64,000 nt of DNA, taken from Candidatus Paracaedibacteraceae bacterium. GTDB lineage: Bacteria > Pseudomonadota > Alphaproteobacteria > UBA6184. The position numbers and the translations under genes are program-made. Shown here in pieces: positions 35,296-43,931 of the stretch. Position 1 is the stretch's first letter. Every line of letters begins with the position of its first letter. The stretch is taken from the NCBI GenBank assembly GCA_024236035.1, contig JACKLG010000001.1:186001-250000 (forward strand), given 5' to 3'. The notes under the pieces are model-generated. The model did no database searches and was not told the origin of the DNA. It was given only the letters and a program-made list of their open reading frames with translations.

Positions 35296-37179
35296 TTACA
35301 CTTGTGGAGATGGCTCCGTTCCGCCACCCAAAGGTGGTGTGGATTCATCCGTTTTCGTTTTGGTTCTTCGTTTCTTTACAGGCTCACTCTCTTGTCTAAT
35401 ACTCTTACCCTCAAGAATATCTGCGATTTCAGCTCCTGTTAAAGTTTCATATTTTAATAAAGATTCTGCCAACGCATGAAGCGACTTCAAATTCTTAGTT
35501 AGAATTTCTTTTGCTTTTTGCAACCCTTCATCCACAAGCTCTCTTACCTTATGGTCAATCATTTCATATGTTTTTTGCGAAACTCTAGCCGGTTCATACC
35601 CCTGAGAATTCAAATTATAATGCACAGCACCCAATTCTTGTGTTAAACCAAATTCTGTCACCATCGCTTGCGCAATACGTGTTGCACCTTTAATATCGCT
35701 ATACGCCCCAGAAGTAACCTTGTCTTTACCAAAGATAATTTCTTCAGCTATCCTTCCACCCATGTAAATCGCAATTTCAGATTTCATCTGAATAAACGTA
35801 CGTGAAACCTGATCCTTTTCCGGCAACTGCTGCACCATGCCTAAAGCTCGACCTCTTGGCAAAATCGTGGCTTTATGAATAGGGTGTGCATTATCTTTTA
35901 ATGTATATGCAACTAACGCGTGTCCACCTTCATGGTAAGCTGTCAAACGACGTTCTTCATCTGACATAATTTTATTCTTACGCTCAGGCCCCATCAAAAT
36001 CTTATCACGCGCCTCCTCAAATTCAACTTGAGTTACAGCTTTTTTATTATGACGCGCAGATAATAATGCAGCTTCATTTACTAAATTTTGCAAATCCGCG
36101 CCTGAAAAACCAGGCGTACCACGCGCAACCACGTTTAAGTCTACATCTACAGCAATTGGCACACCACGCGTATGCACTTTTAAAACAGCTTCTCTTCCTA
36201 ATAAATCTGGCAAATCTACATTTACTTGACGATCAAAACGTCCAGGACGCAACAAAGCCGGGTCCAAAACATCAGCACGGTTTGTTGCTGCAATAATAAT
36301 GACTGCATCGTTCTCTTCAAACCCGTCCATTTCTACTAATAACTGGTTCAAAGTTTGTTCGCGCTCATCATTTCCACCACCATAACCAACACCACGGTGA
36401 CGTCCAACAGCATCGATCTCGTCAATAAATATGATGCAGGGTGCACTTTTCCGCCCTTGTTCAAACATATCGCGCACACGACTTGCACCCACACCGACAA
36501 ACATTTCCACAAAGTCAGAACCTGAAATACTAAAGAAAGGCGCATTAGCTTCACCCGCTACTGCACGGGCCAATAACGTTTTACCTGTACCGGGAGGTCC
36601 CACAAGCAATACACCACGTGGAATTTTACCCCCAAGCTTCTGATATTTTTCAGGGTTTCTTAAAAATTCAACAACCTCACTTAATTCTTCTTTCGCTTCT
36701 TCTACTCCAGCTACATCTGCAAAAGTTACCTTTTTAGAATTCGCACTCAGCTTAGCTTTAGAGCGCCCAAAACCCATCGCCTTATTTGCACCACCTTGCA
36801 TCTGACGCAAGGCAAAAATCCAAATTGCGATCAAAATGATCATTGGCAGCGTATGTGCTAAAAAGGACCAAATGTTCCAACCGTCATCCATTGGCTGCTC
36901 TTTAAATGGAATCTTAGATTTCTGCAAGCGATCAATAATATTTTGGTCGCGCAAACTGTAAGATTTAAATACTGTGCCATCTTCTAAAATCCCGAGAATA
37001 GAAGCACCCTTAATCGTAACCTGACGTATATGACCACCATCAAGACGTTGCAAAAACTCAGAATAAGAAAGTTCTTGTTGAGGCTTCTGCCCACCGCCAT
37101 CGCTAAACAAATTTAATACGATAAGCAATGCTGCTACAATAGCAACCCACATTACAAAATTTTTACTTAATTGCTTCAC
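35296..37179 (-). CDS. ftsH: ATP-dependent zinc metalloprotease FtsH
   Basis: 627 residues. Two transmembrane helices (8-24 and 105-125) flank a periplasmic domain. The AAA module has Walker A GPPGTGKT at 194-201 and FIDEIDAVG at 251-259; the protease site is HEGGH at 416-420. It degrades misassembled membrane proteins and regulators. The tail is Lys/Arg-rich and then Pro/Gly-rich. It is followed after 6 nt by dedA; tilS, often upstream, is absent. Confidence 0.98.
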   Translation of the reverse strand: MKQLSKNFVMWVAIVAALLIVLNLFSDGGGQKPQQELSYSEFLQRLDGGHIRQVTIKGASILGILEDGTVFKSYSLRDQNIIDRLQKSKIPFKEQPMDDGWNIWSFLAHTLPMIILIAIWIFALRQMQGGANKAMGFGRSKAKLSANSKKVTFADVAGVEEAKEELSEVVEFLRNPEKYQKLGGKIPRGVLLVGPPGTGKTLLARAVAGEANAPFFSISGSDFVEMFVGVGASRVRDMFEQGRKSAPCIIFIDEIDAVGRHRGVGYGGGNDEREQTLNQLLVEMDGFEENDAVIIIAATNRADVLDPALLRPGRFDRQVNVDLPDLLGREAVLKVHTRGVPIAVDVDLNVVARGTPGFSGADLQNLVNEAALLSARHNKKAVTQVEFEEARDKILMGPERKNKIMSDEERRLTAYHEGGHALVAYTLKDNAHPIHKATILPRGRALGMVQQLPEKDQVSRTFIQMKSEIAIYMGGRIAEEIIFGKDKVTSGAYSDIKGATRIAQAMVTEFGLTQELGAVHYNLNSQGYEPARVSQKTYEMIDHKVRELVDEGLQKAKEILTKNLKSLHALAESLLKYETLTGAEIADILEGKSIRQESEPVKKRRTKTKTDESTPPLGGGTEPSPQV

Positions 37180-37310
37180 TCTCTTTATCCTCTTAGACGG
37201 TGATTTAAACTTAGTGTACTTACAAGTTACTTAAAAAGTCTTTACAGGTTTGCAGACAATCTCTTATTTGTTAAAATAACACAAAGAGTCCTTATAAAAC
37301 AATTCTGTTG

Positions 37311-39947
37311 TTAATTTAACTGCAATAAGGAATTTTCTATTTTTTTCAACTTACCATTTAAATCAACCTCACGTTGTTTATTTTCATTAATAATCTCAGC
37401 GGGGGCTCTGGCCACAAAATCTTCATTTTGTAATTTTGAAGTTACCACTTTTAAATCCGCCATCACTTTTGTTTTTTCTTTTTCCAAGCGACTGCGCTCC
37501 GCATCTAAGTCAATTACGTCCCGTATATTCAGGTTAAATACCGCCTGCCCAACAATCACGTTTAAAGGCTTTTCAGTTTTCCCTGAAAATGTTACGCGAG
37601 CCAATCTCTCAATTAAGGATTGGTTGCGCTGAAAATAATTACCCTCTTCTTGATTTTCAAATGTCACTTGTGCTTGAACAATAGTCGCCACCGGAACATT
37701 TAACTCTGCACGTGTTCCACGAATCGCTGTAATCGCCTGACTTATCCATTCCATCTCTTTGACAGAGCTATGATCAACCTCACTCGCGGCTGGCCAAGAT
37801 TCTTCAACTAAAAATTCAGGATCATCTATCTGACGAAACGCTGACCATATTTCATCGGTTACATATGGCATAATAGGCTGCAACAAAACCAACAACCGCT
37901 TTAAAACCCAAGCCATTGTTGCACGTGTTTCAGCTTTTGCTTCTTCATCATCCCCATTTAGAATGGTTTTTGTAAATTCAATGTACCAATCACAAAATGT
38001 ATTGCGCACAATTGCATACAAACCACTTGCCGCATCATGTAATTTATATTCATCCAGATTCGCGGTTACCTCTTGCGTAACAGTCTCACACATCCCAGCA
38101 ATCCAACGATTCACAGTTAGCTTGGCCGTTGCCGCAGGATTAAAGCCTTTAATCAGGCGTACATTATGCATCTGTGCGTATTTCGCGGCATTCCACAACT
38201 TGGTTACAAAGTTACGGGAACTTTCCACCTTGTCCATTGACATGCGAACATCCCTGCCATGTACGGCCAAACTACTTAACGTCATACGCAAAGCATCAGC
38301 ACCGTACTGTTCAATAACCACCAAAGGATCAATCACATTACCTTTGGTCTTCGACATTTTTTGGCCTTTTTCATCACGAATTAAAGGGTGAATGTAGACT
38401 ACTTTAAATGGCACCTTGCCCATAAAGTGCATGCCCATCATCATCATGCGGGCAACCCAGAAAAAGATAATATCAAAACCTGTGACCAACACATCTGTGC
38501 TATAATAACGATCTAACTCTATTGTTTTTTCTGGCCAACCCAACGTTGAAAAAGGCCACAAGGCTGATGAAAACCATGTATCTAAAACATCTTCGTCTTG
38601 CGTTAATTCAACTGATTTACCATAGCACTGATTTGCCTCACTGTGTGCTTGCGTTTCTGTTTCGCATACAAACACTTTACCATCCGGACCATACCATGCA
38701 GGAACACGATGTCCCCACCAAATTTGGCGTGAAATACACCACGGACGAATATTCCGCAACCATTCAAAATAAGTATGCTTCCAGTTATCTGGAACAAAAA
38801 CCGTTTCACCAGTTTCCACAGCTTCTAACGCTTTTTTTGCTAATACCTCGGCATCCACAAACCATTGATCTGTTAAACGAGGCTCAAGCTGTGTTCCAGA
38901 TCGGTCCCCATGGGGCACCAAATGTTTATGATCTTCTACCTTTTCTAAGCATTCTAATCCCTCTAAAGCTTCAATGACTTTTTTACGAGCATCGAAACGA
39001 TCCAATCCTTGATATTCAGCAGGACAGTTTTCATTCATCTTGCCATGAATATCCATCACAATAATTTTATCTAAGTCGTGACGCACACCCACTTCAAAAT
39101 CATTAAAGTCGTGAGCAGGGGTAATTTTTACAGCACCCGTACCTTTTTCAGGATCTGGATATTCGTCCCCGACAATAGGTATTTCTCGCCCGTTTAAAGG
39201 AATACGTACAAATTTACCTATTAAAGCTTGGTACCGCTCATCATCAGGATGTACAGCAACCGCCACATCACCAAACAACGTTTCAGGACGCGTTGTCCCC
39301 ACCACAATGTATTTAGACGCATCAGAAACCAAAGGATACCGAATATAATACATTTTCCCTTTAATTTCTTTTTCTTCTACTTCCAAATCAGATACTGCAG
39401 TCAGCAACTTACAATCCCAGTTAACCAGGCGCTTATCTCTATATATTAATTTCTGTTTATATAGTTCCACAAAGACTTTACGCACCGCTTCTGAAAGACC
39501 TTCGTCCATAGTAAACCGCGACCGTTCCCAGTCGGCAGTAATTCCCATTTTCTTTTGCTGGCCAACAATCGCGCTACCATATTTTTCTTTCCACGCCCAA
39601 ACATGACTTAAAAATTTCTCACGACCCATCTCATGACGATTTAAACCATCCGAATTCAATTGACGCTCAACCAACATTTGCGTTGCAATCCCCGCGTGGT
39701 CTGTGCCAGGTTGATATAATGTATCTTTCCCCTTCATACGCTGGTAACGCAACAAAACATCTTGAATCGTATATGTTAAAGCATGGCCTAAGTGTAAATT
39801 ACCTGTGACATTGGGCGGGGGCATCATAATAGTAAACGGCTCTTTACTGCTTAAAGGGTTACATGAAAACAGCCCCTTCTTGCTCCAGCTTTCATACAAT
39901 TTTTCTTGCACATCTTGATGTTCGTAATTTTTGGTAAGCGTCGTCAT
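37311..39947 (-). CDS. valS: Valyl-tRNA synthetase
   Basis: 878 residues. Class I motif HLGH at 52-55 (PPPNVTGNLHLGH), KMSKT segment (DEKGQKMSKTKGN), CP1 editing domain between them and a C-terminal coiled-coil (ERSRLEKEKTKVMADLKVVTSKLQNEDFVARAPAEIINENKQR) typical of ValRS. It charges tRNA-Val and edits Thr-tRNA-Val. It follows ygfZ by 17 nt on the same strand. Confidence 0.98.
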   Translation of the reverse strand: MTTLTKNYEHQDVQEKLYESWSKKGLFSCNPLSSKEPFTIMMPPPNVTGNLHLGHALTYTIQDVLLRYQRMKGKDTLYQPGTDHAGIATQMLVERQLNSDGLNRHEMGREKFLSHVWAWKEKYGSAIVGQQKKMGITADWERSRFTMDEGLSEAVRKVFVELYKQKLIYRDKRLVNWDCKLLTAVSDLEVEEKEIKGKMYYIRYPLVSDASKYIVVGTTRPETLFGDVAVAVHPDDERYQALIGKFVRIPLNGREIPIVGDEYPDPEKGTGAVKITPAHDFNDFEVGVRHDLDKIIVMDIHGKMNENCPAEYQGLDRFDARKKVIEALEGLECLEKVEDHKHLVPHGDRSGTQLEPRLTDQWFVDAEVLAKKALEAVETGETVFVPDNWKHTYFEWLRNIRPWCISRQIWWGHRVPAWYGPDGKVFVCETETQAHSEANQCYGKSVELTQDEDVLDTWFSSALWPFSTLGWPEKTIELDRYYSTDVLVTGFDIIFFWVARMMMMGMHFMGKVPFKVVYIHPLIRDEKGQKMSKTKGNVIDPLVVIEQYGADALRMTLSSLAVHGRDVRMSMDKVESSRNFVTKLWNAAKYAQMHNVRLIKGFNPAATAKLTVNRWIAGMCETVTQEVTANLDEYKLHDAASGLYAIVRNTFCDWYIEFTKTILNGDDEEAKAETRATMAWVLKRLLVLLQPIMPYVTDEIWSAFRQIDDPEFLVEESWPAASEVDHSSVKEMEWISQAITAIRGTRAELNVPVATIVQAQVTFENQEEGNYFQRNQSLIERLARVTFSGKTEKPLNVIVGQAVFNLNIRDVIDLDAERSRLEKEKTKVMADLKVVTSKLQNEDFVARAPAEIINENKQREVDLNGKLKKIENSLLQLN

Positions 39948-39964
39948 TCTTATTCCTTAAACTT

Positions 39965-40774
39965 CTATAATTTTATCCAGTCAGGTTTATATATAATGGC
40001 TTTATCCTGATTAACTGTTATGGGCACCGTCTCTTCTTGGTGAATAGGTATCTTATCAACGCGCACCAAAGCCAATGCTAAATACTCATGGGTAGCTTTA
40101 ATTTCGCCAACTGCTTCTCCGTGATAAAAAACCTTATCTCCTACATTAAACTCATCATGTATTTCATCAAATTGACACGGCAATAGCCGCTTTCTAATTT
40201 CTCCCAAATGTTTTGTTCGAGACATTAATTCTTGCCCCATATAACATCCTTTTGTAAATGAAATACCACCTAATTCTTCATACCACCATTCTAAAATGAT
40301 GCTTTTATCTTTTTCAAAATCCTCACTGTCCGGAACCCCTAAGTGAAAACGGTTATAACGATATTTGCTATACTCAGTTGTTGGCTTTAATGCTTTGTCT
40401 GCTATCCCCCAGTACCCCAAATCAGGATGTCGTGGATCTTGAAAAGAAATATCACACTCAAACAAAAGCTCACTACCATAAACTTTGTGCGTATCAAATA
40501 AAGCAGTAAAATGAACATCCAATCTTAATTTGTAAGGCTGTATACGTTTAAGCAATGCTTCACCATCTACTGCTACTACGTATAAGCCATCTTTTTCATT
40601 TACTACAAAAAAATCAAATTGATATCGACCATTGGGACTTAACAAAGCGGTATAAATTGCTTTCTTTTCACCCCTTTCTAAAAGAAGAATATCTTGGGTA
40701 ATTAAACCATTTAAAAAACGATACCTATCATTCCCCGCAATATGAAATACTTGTCGGCCAGGGTCTAAAAACAT
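39965..40774 (-). CDS. ygfZ: Folate-binding Fe-S cluster assembly protein YgfZ
   Basis: 269 residues. The family motif K-G-C-Y-x-G-Q-E is present as KGCYMGQELMSRTKHLG, with the GcvT-like folate-binding fold (FHIAGNDRYRFLNGLITQDI at the N-terminus). The family supports assembly or repair of some Fe-S enzymes with tetrahydrofolate. Start ATG at 40774. It lies upstream of valS and is probably co-transcribed. Confidence 0.92.
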   Translation of the reverse strand: MFLDPGRQVFHIAGNDRYRFLNGLITQDILLLERGEKKAIYTALLSPNGRYQFDFFVVNEKDGLYVVAVDGEALLKRIQPYKLRLDVHFTALFDTHKVYGSELLFECDISFQDPRHPDLGYWGIADKALKPTTEYSKYRYNRFHLGVPDSEDFEKDKSIILEWWYEELGGISFTKGCYMGQELMSRTKHLGEIRKRLLPCQFDEIHDEFNVGDKVFYHGEAVGEIKATHEYLALALVRVDKIPIHQEETVPITVNQDKAIIYKPDWIKL

Positions 40775-41068
40775 TATAAATCTCGCTGGATATATATGAT
40801 GTTAAGATATTAAAAAACTCAGAATAGTCAAAGGGTTTTTTCAACCCACAGCTGAACACACAATCTTTATATTGTTTTTCTTTACCTATATATACAAAAT
40901 GGAGGCTCAAAAGTGGCCCGCATCTCAGGAGTTTTACAATTGAAAATTATAATGTGCAACCAAACCCCATACTTAATGTCACGCCATGGGCAGCAGCATC
41001 TAAGCTATTTACGAAGGTATATCTCTATCTCAATAATCACGCATAAAGCATTTCACACGGGGTGGTGC

Positions 41069-41101
41069 TACAATGCAACCAAAGGGGGTTACAATACAAC
41101 A
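41069..41101 (+). repeat. 33-bp G-spaced direct-repeat element, copy C
   Basis: TACAATGCAACC, spacer with five G, TACAATACAACA, 21-bp period. The next ~80 bp are similar to the sequence after copy B at 14603. Confidence 0.85.
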
Positions 41102-41171
41102 TGCTGTTTTTGACGAACAAGAACCGTAAAAAAACACAAGTTATTTTTTGTTAATTTTTTCATCATGTGCT

Positions 41172-41398
41172 GAAGAGGGTGTTTTTGGTTTATGAGGTTA
41201 GGAGTTAGCCCTGAGAGGATGTTTTTCGTTTGTGAAGTTGAAGGTTACCCCGGAGAGGATGTTTTTCGTTTGTGAAGTTGAAGGTTACCCCGGAGAGGGT
41301 ATTTTTCGTTTGTGGGGTTTGGAGTTAACTCTGAAGAGGGTGTTTTTGGTTTGTGAAGTTGAAGGTTACCCCGGAGAGGGTGTTTTTCGTTTGTGGGG
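41172..41398 (+). repeat. 40-bp tandem repeat array, five to six units
   Basis: Units begin GTTTTT at 41181, 41221, 41261, 41301 (ATTTTT), 41342 and 41382, so periods are 40, 40, 40, 41 and 40 bp. Each carries GAAGTTGAAGGTTACCCCGG or a variant, then GAGAGGAT/GT. The period is not a multiple of three, which argues against coding. Diverged units lie at 14705-14832. Confidence 0.9.
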
Positions 41399-41418
41399 GG
41401 CAGCAGAGCTGGGGGGGT

Positions 41419-41739
41419 GTTACCAAGATCATTCCAGATGCATCTGGCAGTACATTCATTCCCATTATTGAACGCAAAATAGTTCCCCTGATAGTATTAT
41501 TCTGACTGTTGGAAGGGATGCAACGTATTGGATGTATCAGAGTTTAAATACTTAAGCAAAATCATACCAATGGCATAAAGGATTTATGGGGTTAATCTAA
41601 GCGTCATTTGCGTAGATTTAATAGTATACCAAGAGAACCTTTCAGACTGGTTTTGAAGAAATGTGCGTGGAGGTTTAACACACCCACGGCTAAAGCCCAA
41701 TTAGCGTAGTTAATTCAATAGCTTAAGGACTGTTTGTAA
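41419..41739 (+). pseudogene. IS1595 (ISXO2-like) transposase remnant
   Basis: Read across frames: VTKIIPDASGSTFIPIIERKIVP, then a second frame KGCNVLDVSEFKY, then NHTNGIKDLWG-stop-SKRHLRRFNSIPREPFRLVLKKCAWRFNTPTAKAQLA and LKDCL. These are the second catalytic D region and the NHxNGIExFW (third catalytic residue E replaced by K) and ECxWRFN motifs of ISXO2-type transposases. Several stops and frameshifts make it dead. The 5' third is missing, replaced by the 40-bp array. Confidence 0.85.
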
Positions 41740-41740
41740 C

Positions 41741-41760
41741 TTCTTATCTGGTATAGCCCC
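41741..41760 (+). repeat. Probable terminal inverted repeat of the IS1595 remnant
   Basis: TTCTTATCTGGTATAGCCCC follows the transposase end, matching the 15864-15883 sequence at 17-18 of 20 positions. Confidence 0.5.
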
Positions 41761-41786
41761 ATAATTTATATTCAACACCCTGTTGT

Positions 41787-42239
41787 TTAACTTGTTGCGG
41801 CTATAGAACTTTCAATAAAATTCAAATGACGACGCGCATCCATTAAATTTTTTGCTAACAACCCTTTTGCCGTAGGGGTAATATTTTTCTGCAGTGCAGC
41901 TTCATATAGACGCACCGTTAACTTTTCGTTGGTTTGCATCGCTTCTAATGCACCTTTTGTTCCCATCATGCTGCGAATTGCCGTATAACCAGTAATTAAA
42001 TATCCTTTAAAATCTCTAGAATATTCTGGTGGCTCACCACCAAGCTCTTTAATTAATTGGCTTGTTTCACCAATATGACGTTCACAATCTACTTTGAAAG
42101 TTAAAAAGTTATCCTTTAAGGTGACATCTTCTAGATTAGAAATCGCTTGATTATATGCATGTGCATCATCAATTTCTAACTGAGCAATTGCATTTAGCGT
42201 ATCTACTGTTTCTTTCAGATTGTCTAAAATCATCGTCAT
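41787..42239 (-). CDS. DUF2383 / PA2169-family four-helix-bundle protein
   Basis: 150 residues, predicted four-helix bundle of ferritin-like type: LKETVDTLNAIAQLEIDDAHAYNQAI, FLTFKVDCERHIGETSQLIKELGGEPPE, DFKGYLITGYTAIRSMMGTKGALEAMQTNEKLTVRLYEAAL and AKNLMDARRHLNFIESSI. The E/H residues in each helix are compatible with metal binding, but this family has no settled biochemical role. Last gene of a four-gene minus-strand cluster with a lipoprotein, a membrane protein and a DUF883-like protein. Confidence 0.85.
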   Translation of the reverse strand: MTMILDNLKETVDTLNAIAQLEIDDAHAYNQAISNLEDVTLKDNFLTFKVDCERHIGETSQLIKELGGEPPEYSRDFKGYLITGYTAIRSMMGTKGALEAMQTNEKLTVRLYEAALQKNITPTAKGLLAKNLMDARRHLNFIESSIAATS

Positions 42240-42295
42240 AACTCGTCTCCTTCTTTCTTTAAAATTTAAATAAAAAGTAAACTATCCGACCTTTT

Positions 42296-42682
42296 TTAAC
42301 GCTCTAAAATGCCCGATGTATTTTTTTGCAAAGTTTCAGCAATTGTATAATTTGTCACAACTTTATTTGCATCAAATGTGATCACTAACGTTTTTTCGCT
42401 TGTATCAACTTCCGAAGAAAACAAATTTGCAATCGGAATAAATGTTCTAGCTTTTATATCAGTCTTGCGGAACACATAAGTCCACATTTCATGACCAGCA
42501 GGTGTATACCCTACTCGCAATGGCGAACCTAAGTAATTTCGGATATCCTCTGCCGTAGTAACATTCCTTTTTATAACCGCATCCAATGTAACAGGTGTAC
42601 TTCTCTCTAATTCAAGGTTACCTGTTTTGGTTACACATCCTAACAATGACAACGCAATAAAACATGTGGATAATATTTTCAT
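42296..42682 (-). CDS. Small lipoprotein, SmpA/BamE-like
   Basis: 128 residues. The lipobox SLLGC gives the lipidated cysteine at C16. The mature part has VTTAEDIRNYLGSPLRVGYTPAGHEMWTYVFRK, the pattern of the SmpA/OmlA/BamE fold (turn Gly-Ser-Pro then W-x-Y). It is probably in the outer-membrane inner leaflet. True BamE function (barrel assembly) is possible but not shown; many paralogues are stress proteins. Cluster with the genes on either side. Confidence 0.75.
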   Translation of the reverse strand: MKILSTCFIALSLLGCVTKTGNLELERSTPVTLDAVIKRNVTTAEDIRNYLGSPLRVGYTPAGHEMWTYVFRKTDIKARTFIPIANLFSSEVDTSEKTLVITFDANKVVTNYTIAETLQKNTSGILER

Positions 42683-42714
42683 TTAACCCTCCTTCGAATT
42701 AGATAATACTAATT

Positions 42715-43179
42715 TTATTTATGCTTAGAATAAGTCGCTCCAGATAATAAGCCTACAGAAATACCAATTAACGCTGCGGCGAAAGGATGTTGCTTAATCA
42801 AGTTCACCCCTTCTGTTTCAATCGCAGCCAAAGCATCTTTTGCATACTGTTCAATTAAAAGCACTTCAGCAGGAATATTTGCTTTTTTCCTTCTTACTAA
42901 GCCCCTTATGCCTTTAGAAATTAGGTGAATTAACCCACCACCTGACGCCAACACTAAAAAAGTGACCGACATATATGCCTTTGCTTGCACTGGCGTATAT
43001 ACAATTGTGTAATGTTCATACAAACTACTTAAAGCAAAAATTACCCCACATATAAATACCACCCAAAGAACAAAAACAAATACTCGTTGGCCACCATAAC
43101 GCTCACCGCTGGCACAGCTGCGAATCTTTGCGCTTAAATATTCTTTTAAAATGGGCCCTATTAATGAGATGAATGCCAT
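42715..43179 (-). CDS. Membrane protein of unknown function, partner of DUF883-like gene
   Basis: 154 residues with hydrophobic segments at about 32-54 (VFVFVLWVVFICGVIFALSSLY) and 69-87, and a C-terminal PFAAALIGISVGLLSGATY segment. That last glycine-zipper helix is like the one ending DUF883 proteins. The general layout resembles phage-holin-superfamily proteins found next to DUF883 genes. It overlaps the DUF883-like gene by 19 nt. Confidence 0.7.
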   Translation of the reverse strand: MAFISLIGPILKEYLSAKIRSCASGERYGGQRVFVFVLWVVFICGVIFALSSLYEHYTIVYTPVQAKAYMSVTFLVLASGGGLIHLISKGIRGLVRRKKANIPAEVLLIEQYAKDALAAIETEGVNLIKQHPFAAALIGISVGLLSGATYSKHK

Positions 43180-43565
43180 GATCCAAGCACCCTTGAAATA
43201 ATAAGACCAATACCAAATGAAATAGCAACACTTGATAAAGGATTTTTCCTAATAGTATTTTCTAAATCATTGGCATATTCTTGTGTTTTTTCTTTAGCAT
43301 TCGTAATTTGCGTGTCTACAAAATCGCTGGCAGAGTTTGTAACTTTTTGGTTAATATCGGAAAGCCTGGAAGCCACACCTTCCATTTTTGACCAAACTTC
43401 GTTGCTTACATCTTTTGTTAATTCAGAACCAGAACTCTTCACATGGCGAAGGATCGTTTGTAAATCTTCATTCAATTTAGAAAATTCTTTTTTGAAAGAT
43501 TGAGCTTCTTTTTCTGCCCCATTTTTGTCAATAATTTCGGACAATGAGCTAGTCGATTTTTTCAT
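43161..43565 (-). CDS. DUF883-like (ElaB/YqjD-type) membrane-anchored protein
   Basis: 134 residues from MKKSTSSLSEIIDKNG. A long amphipathic helical region (about 15-105; KEFSKLNEDLQTILRHVKSSGSELTKDVSNEVWSKMEGVASRL) precedes NPLSSVAISFGIGLIISRVLG, a C-terminal tail anchor. ElaB/YqjD relatives bind ribosomes at the membrane in stationary phase. The longer frame (start 43598) is rejected because AAAGAGA precedes the ATG at 43565. First gene of the four-gene cluster. Confidence 0.8.
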   Translation of the reverse strand: MKKSTSSLSEIIDKNGAEKEAQSFKKEFSKLNEDLQTILRHVKSSGSELTKDVSNEVWSKMEGVASRLSDINQKVTNSASDFVDTQITNAKEKTQEYANDLENTIRKNPLSSVAISFGIGLIISRVLGSWHSSH

Positions 43566-43756
43566 GATAATCTCTTTTCTCTTTCCAACGAAAAACACTT
43601 TGTTTTCCTTCTTTTTATAGGCATATCTTATTTATCACGACCTTACAAGCGCTTTATTTTTAATCCTATCTTGACAAAAAAACCTCAAAATGATCTATAT
43701 AAGAACACAAAAAATTACATAAAAATTTTATTAGTCTTTGGGTGTTGGCAAAAGTA

Positions 43757-43788
43757 AAAAAGGTCATATTTTAATATGACCTTTTTTA
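43757..43788 (-). terminator. Bidirectional terminator after the SIMPL gene
   Basis: AAAAAGGTCATATT / AATATGACCTTTTTT, an 11-14-bp stem with A- and T-runs on both sides; it can terminate the SIMPL gene on the minus strand. Confidence 0.8.
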
Positions 43789-43890
43789 ACACCCCTCTTT
43801 AAAAAACTAATTGCCTTAAGAAAATTTATTAATTTTTTATTAATTAATTTTGCGAACCTATGCTTTATTTTTTTATTATTTCGCAGACAG

Positions 43891-43906
43891 GTTGCAAAAT
43901 TGCAAC
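43891..43906. promoter_or_regulatory. GTTGCAA-n2-TTGCAAC dyad
   Basis: Perfect 7-bp arms about a 2-bp centre, 26 bp after the SIMPL gene stop. It may be a regulator-binding site for the downstream cluster; only the symmetry supports it. Confidence 0.35.
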
Positions 43907-43931
43907 AAAATTTAACGCGTTATAAACACTC

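Larger units (their letters stand above)
40775..41786. other. Second decayed repeat region, between ygfZ and the DUF2383 gene
   Basis: About 1 kb without an intact gene. In order: ~290 bp with nothing recognised (a short open stretch at 40945-41040 reads PNPILNVTPWAAASKLFTKVYLYL but cannot be assigned), a 33-bp repeat, the 40-bp tandem array and the IS1595 remnant with its terminal repeat. Confidence 0.8.
43566..43931. other. Intergenic gap with terminator and dyad
   Basis: Holds the 43757-43788 terminator, the 43891-43906 dyad and presumably the promoter for the DUF883-like cluster. Nothing else recognised. Confidence 0.6.

Noticed and set aside
38522..38977. 151-codon open frame antisense to valS
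   Set aside because: Antisense shadow of a conserved catalytic region.
41232..41471. 79-codon open frame over the 40-bp tandem array
   Set aside because: A 40-bp period shifts frame each unit and the array is shared with non-coding sequence at 14.7 kb; the repeated peptide is a by-product.
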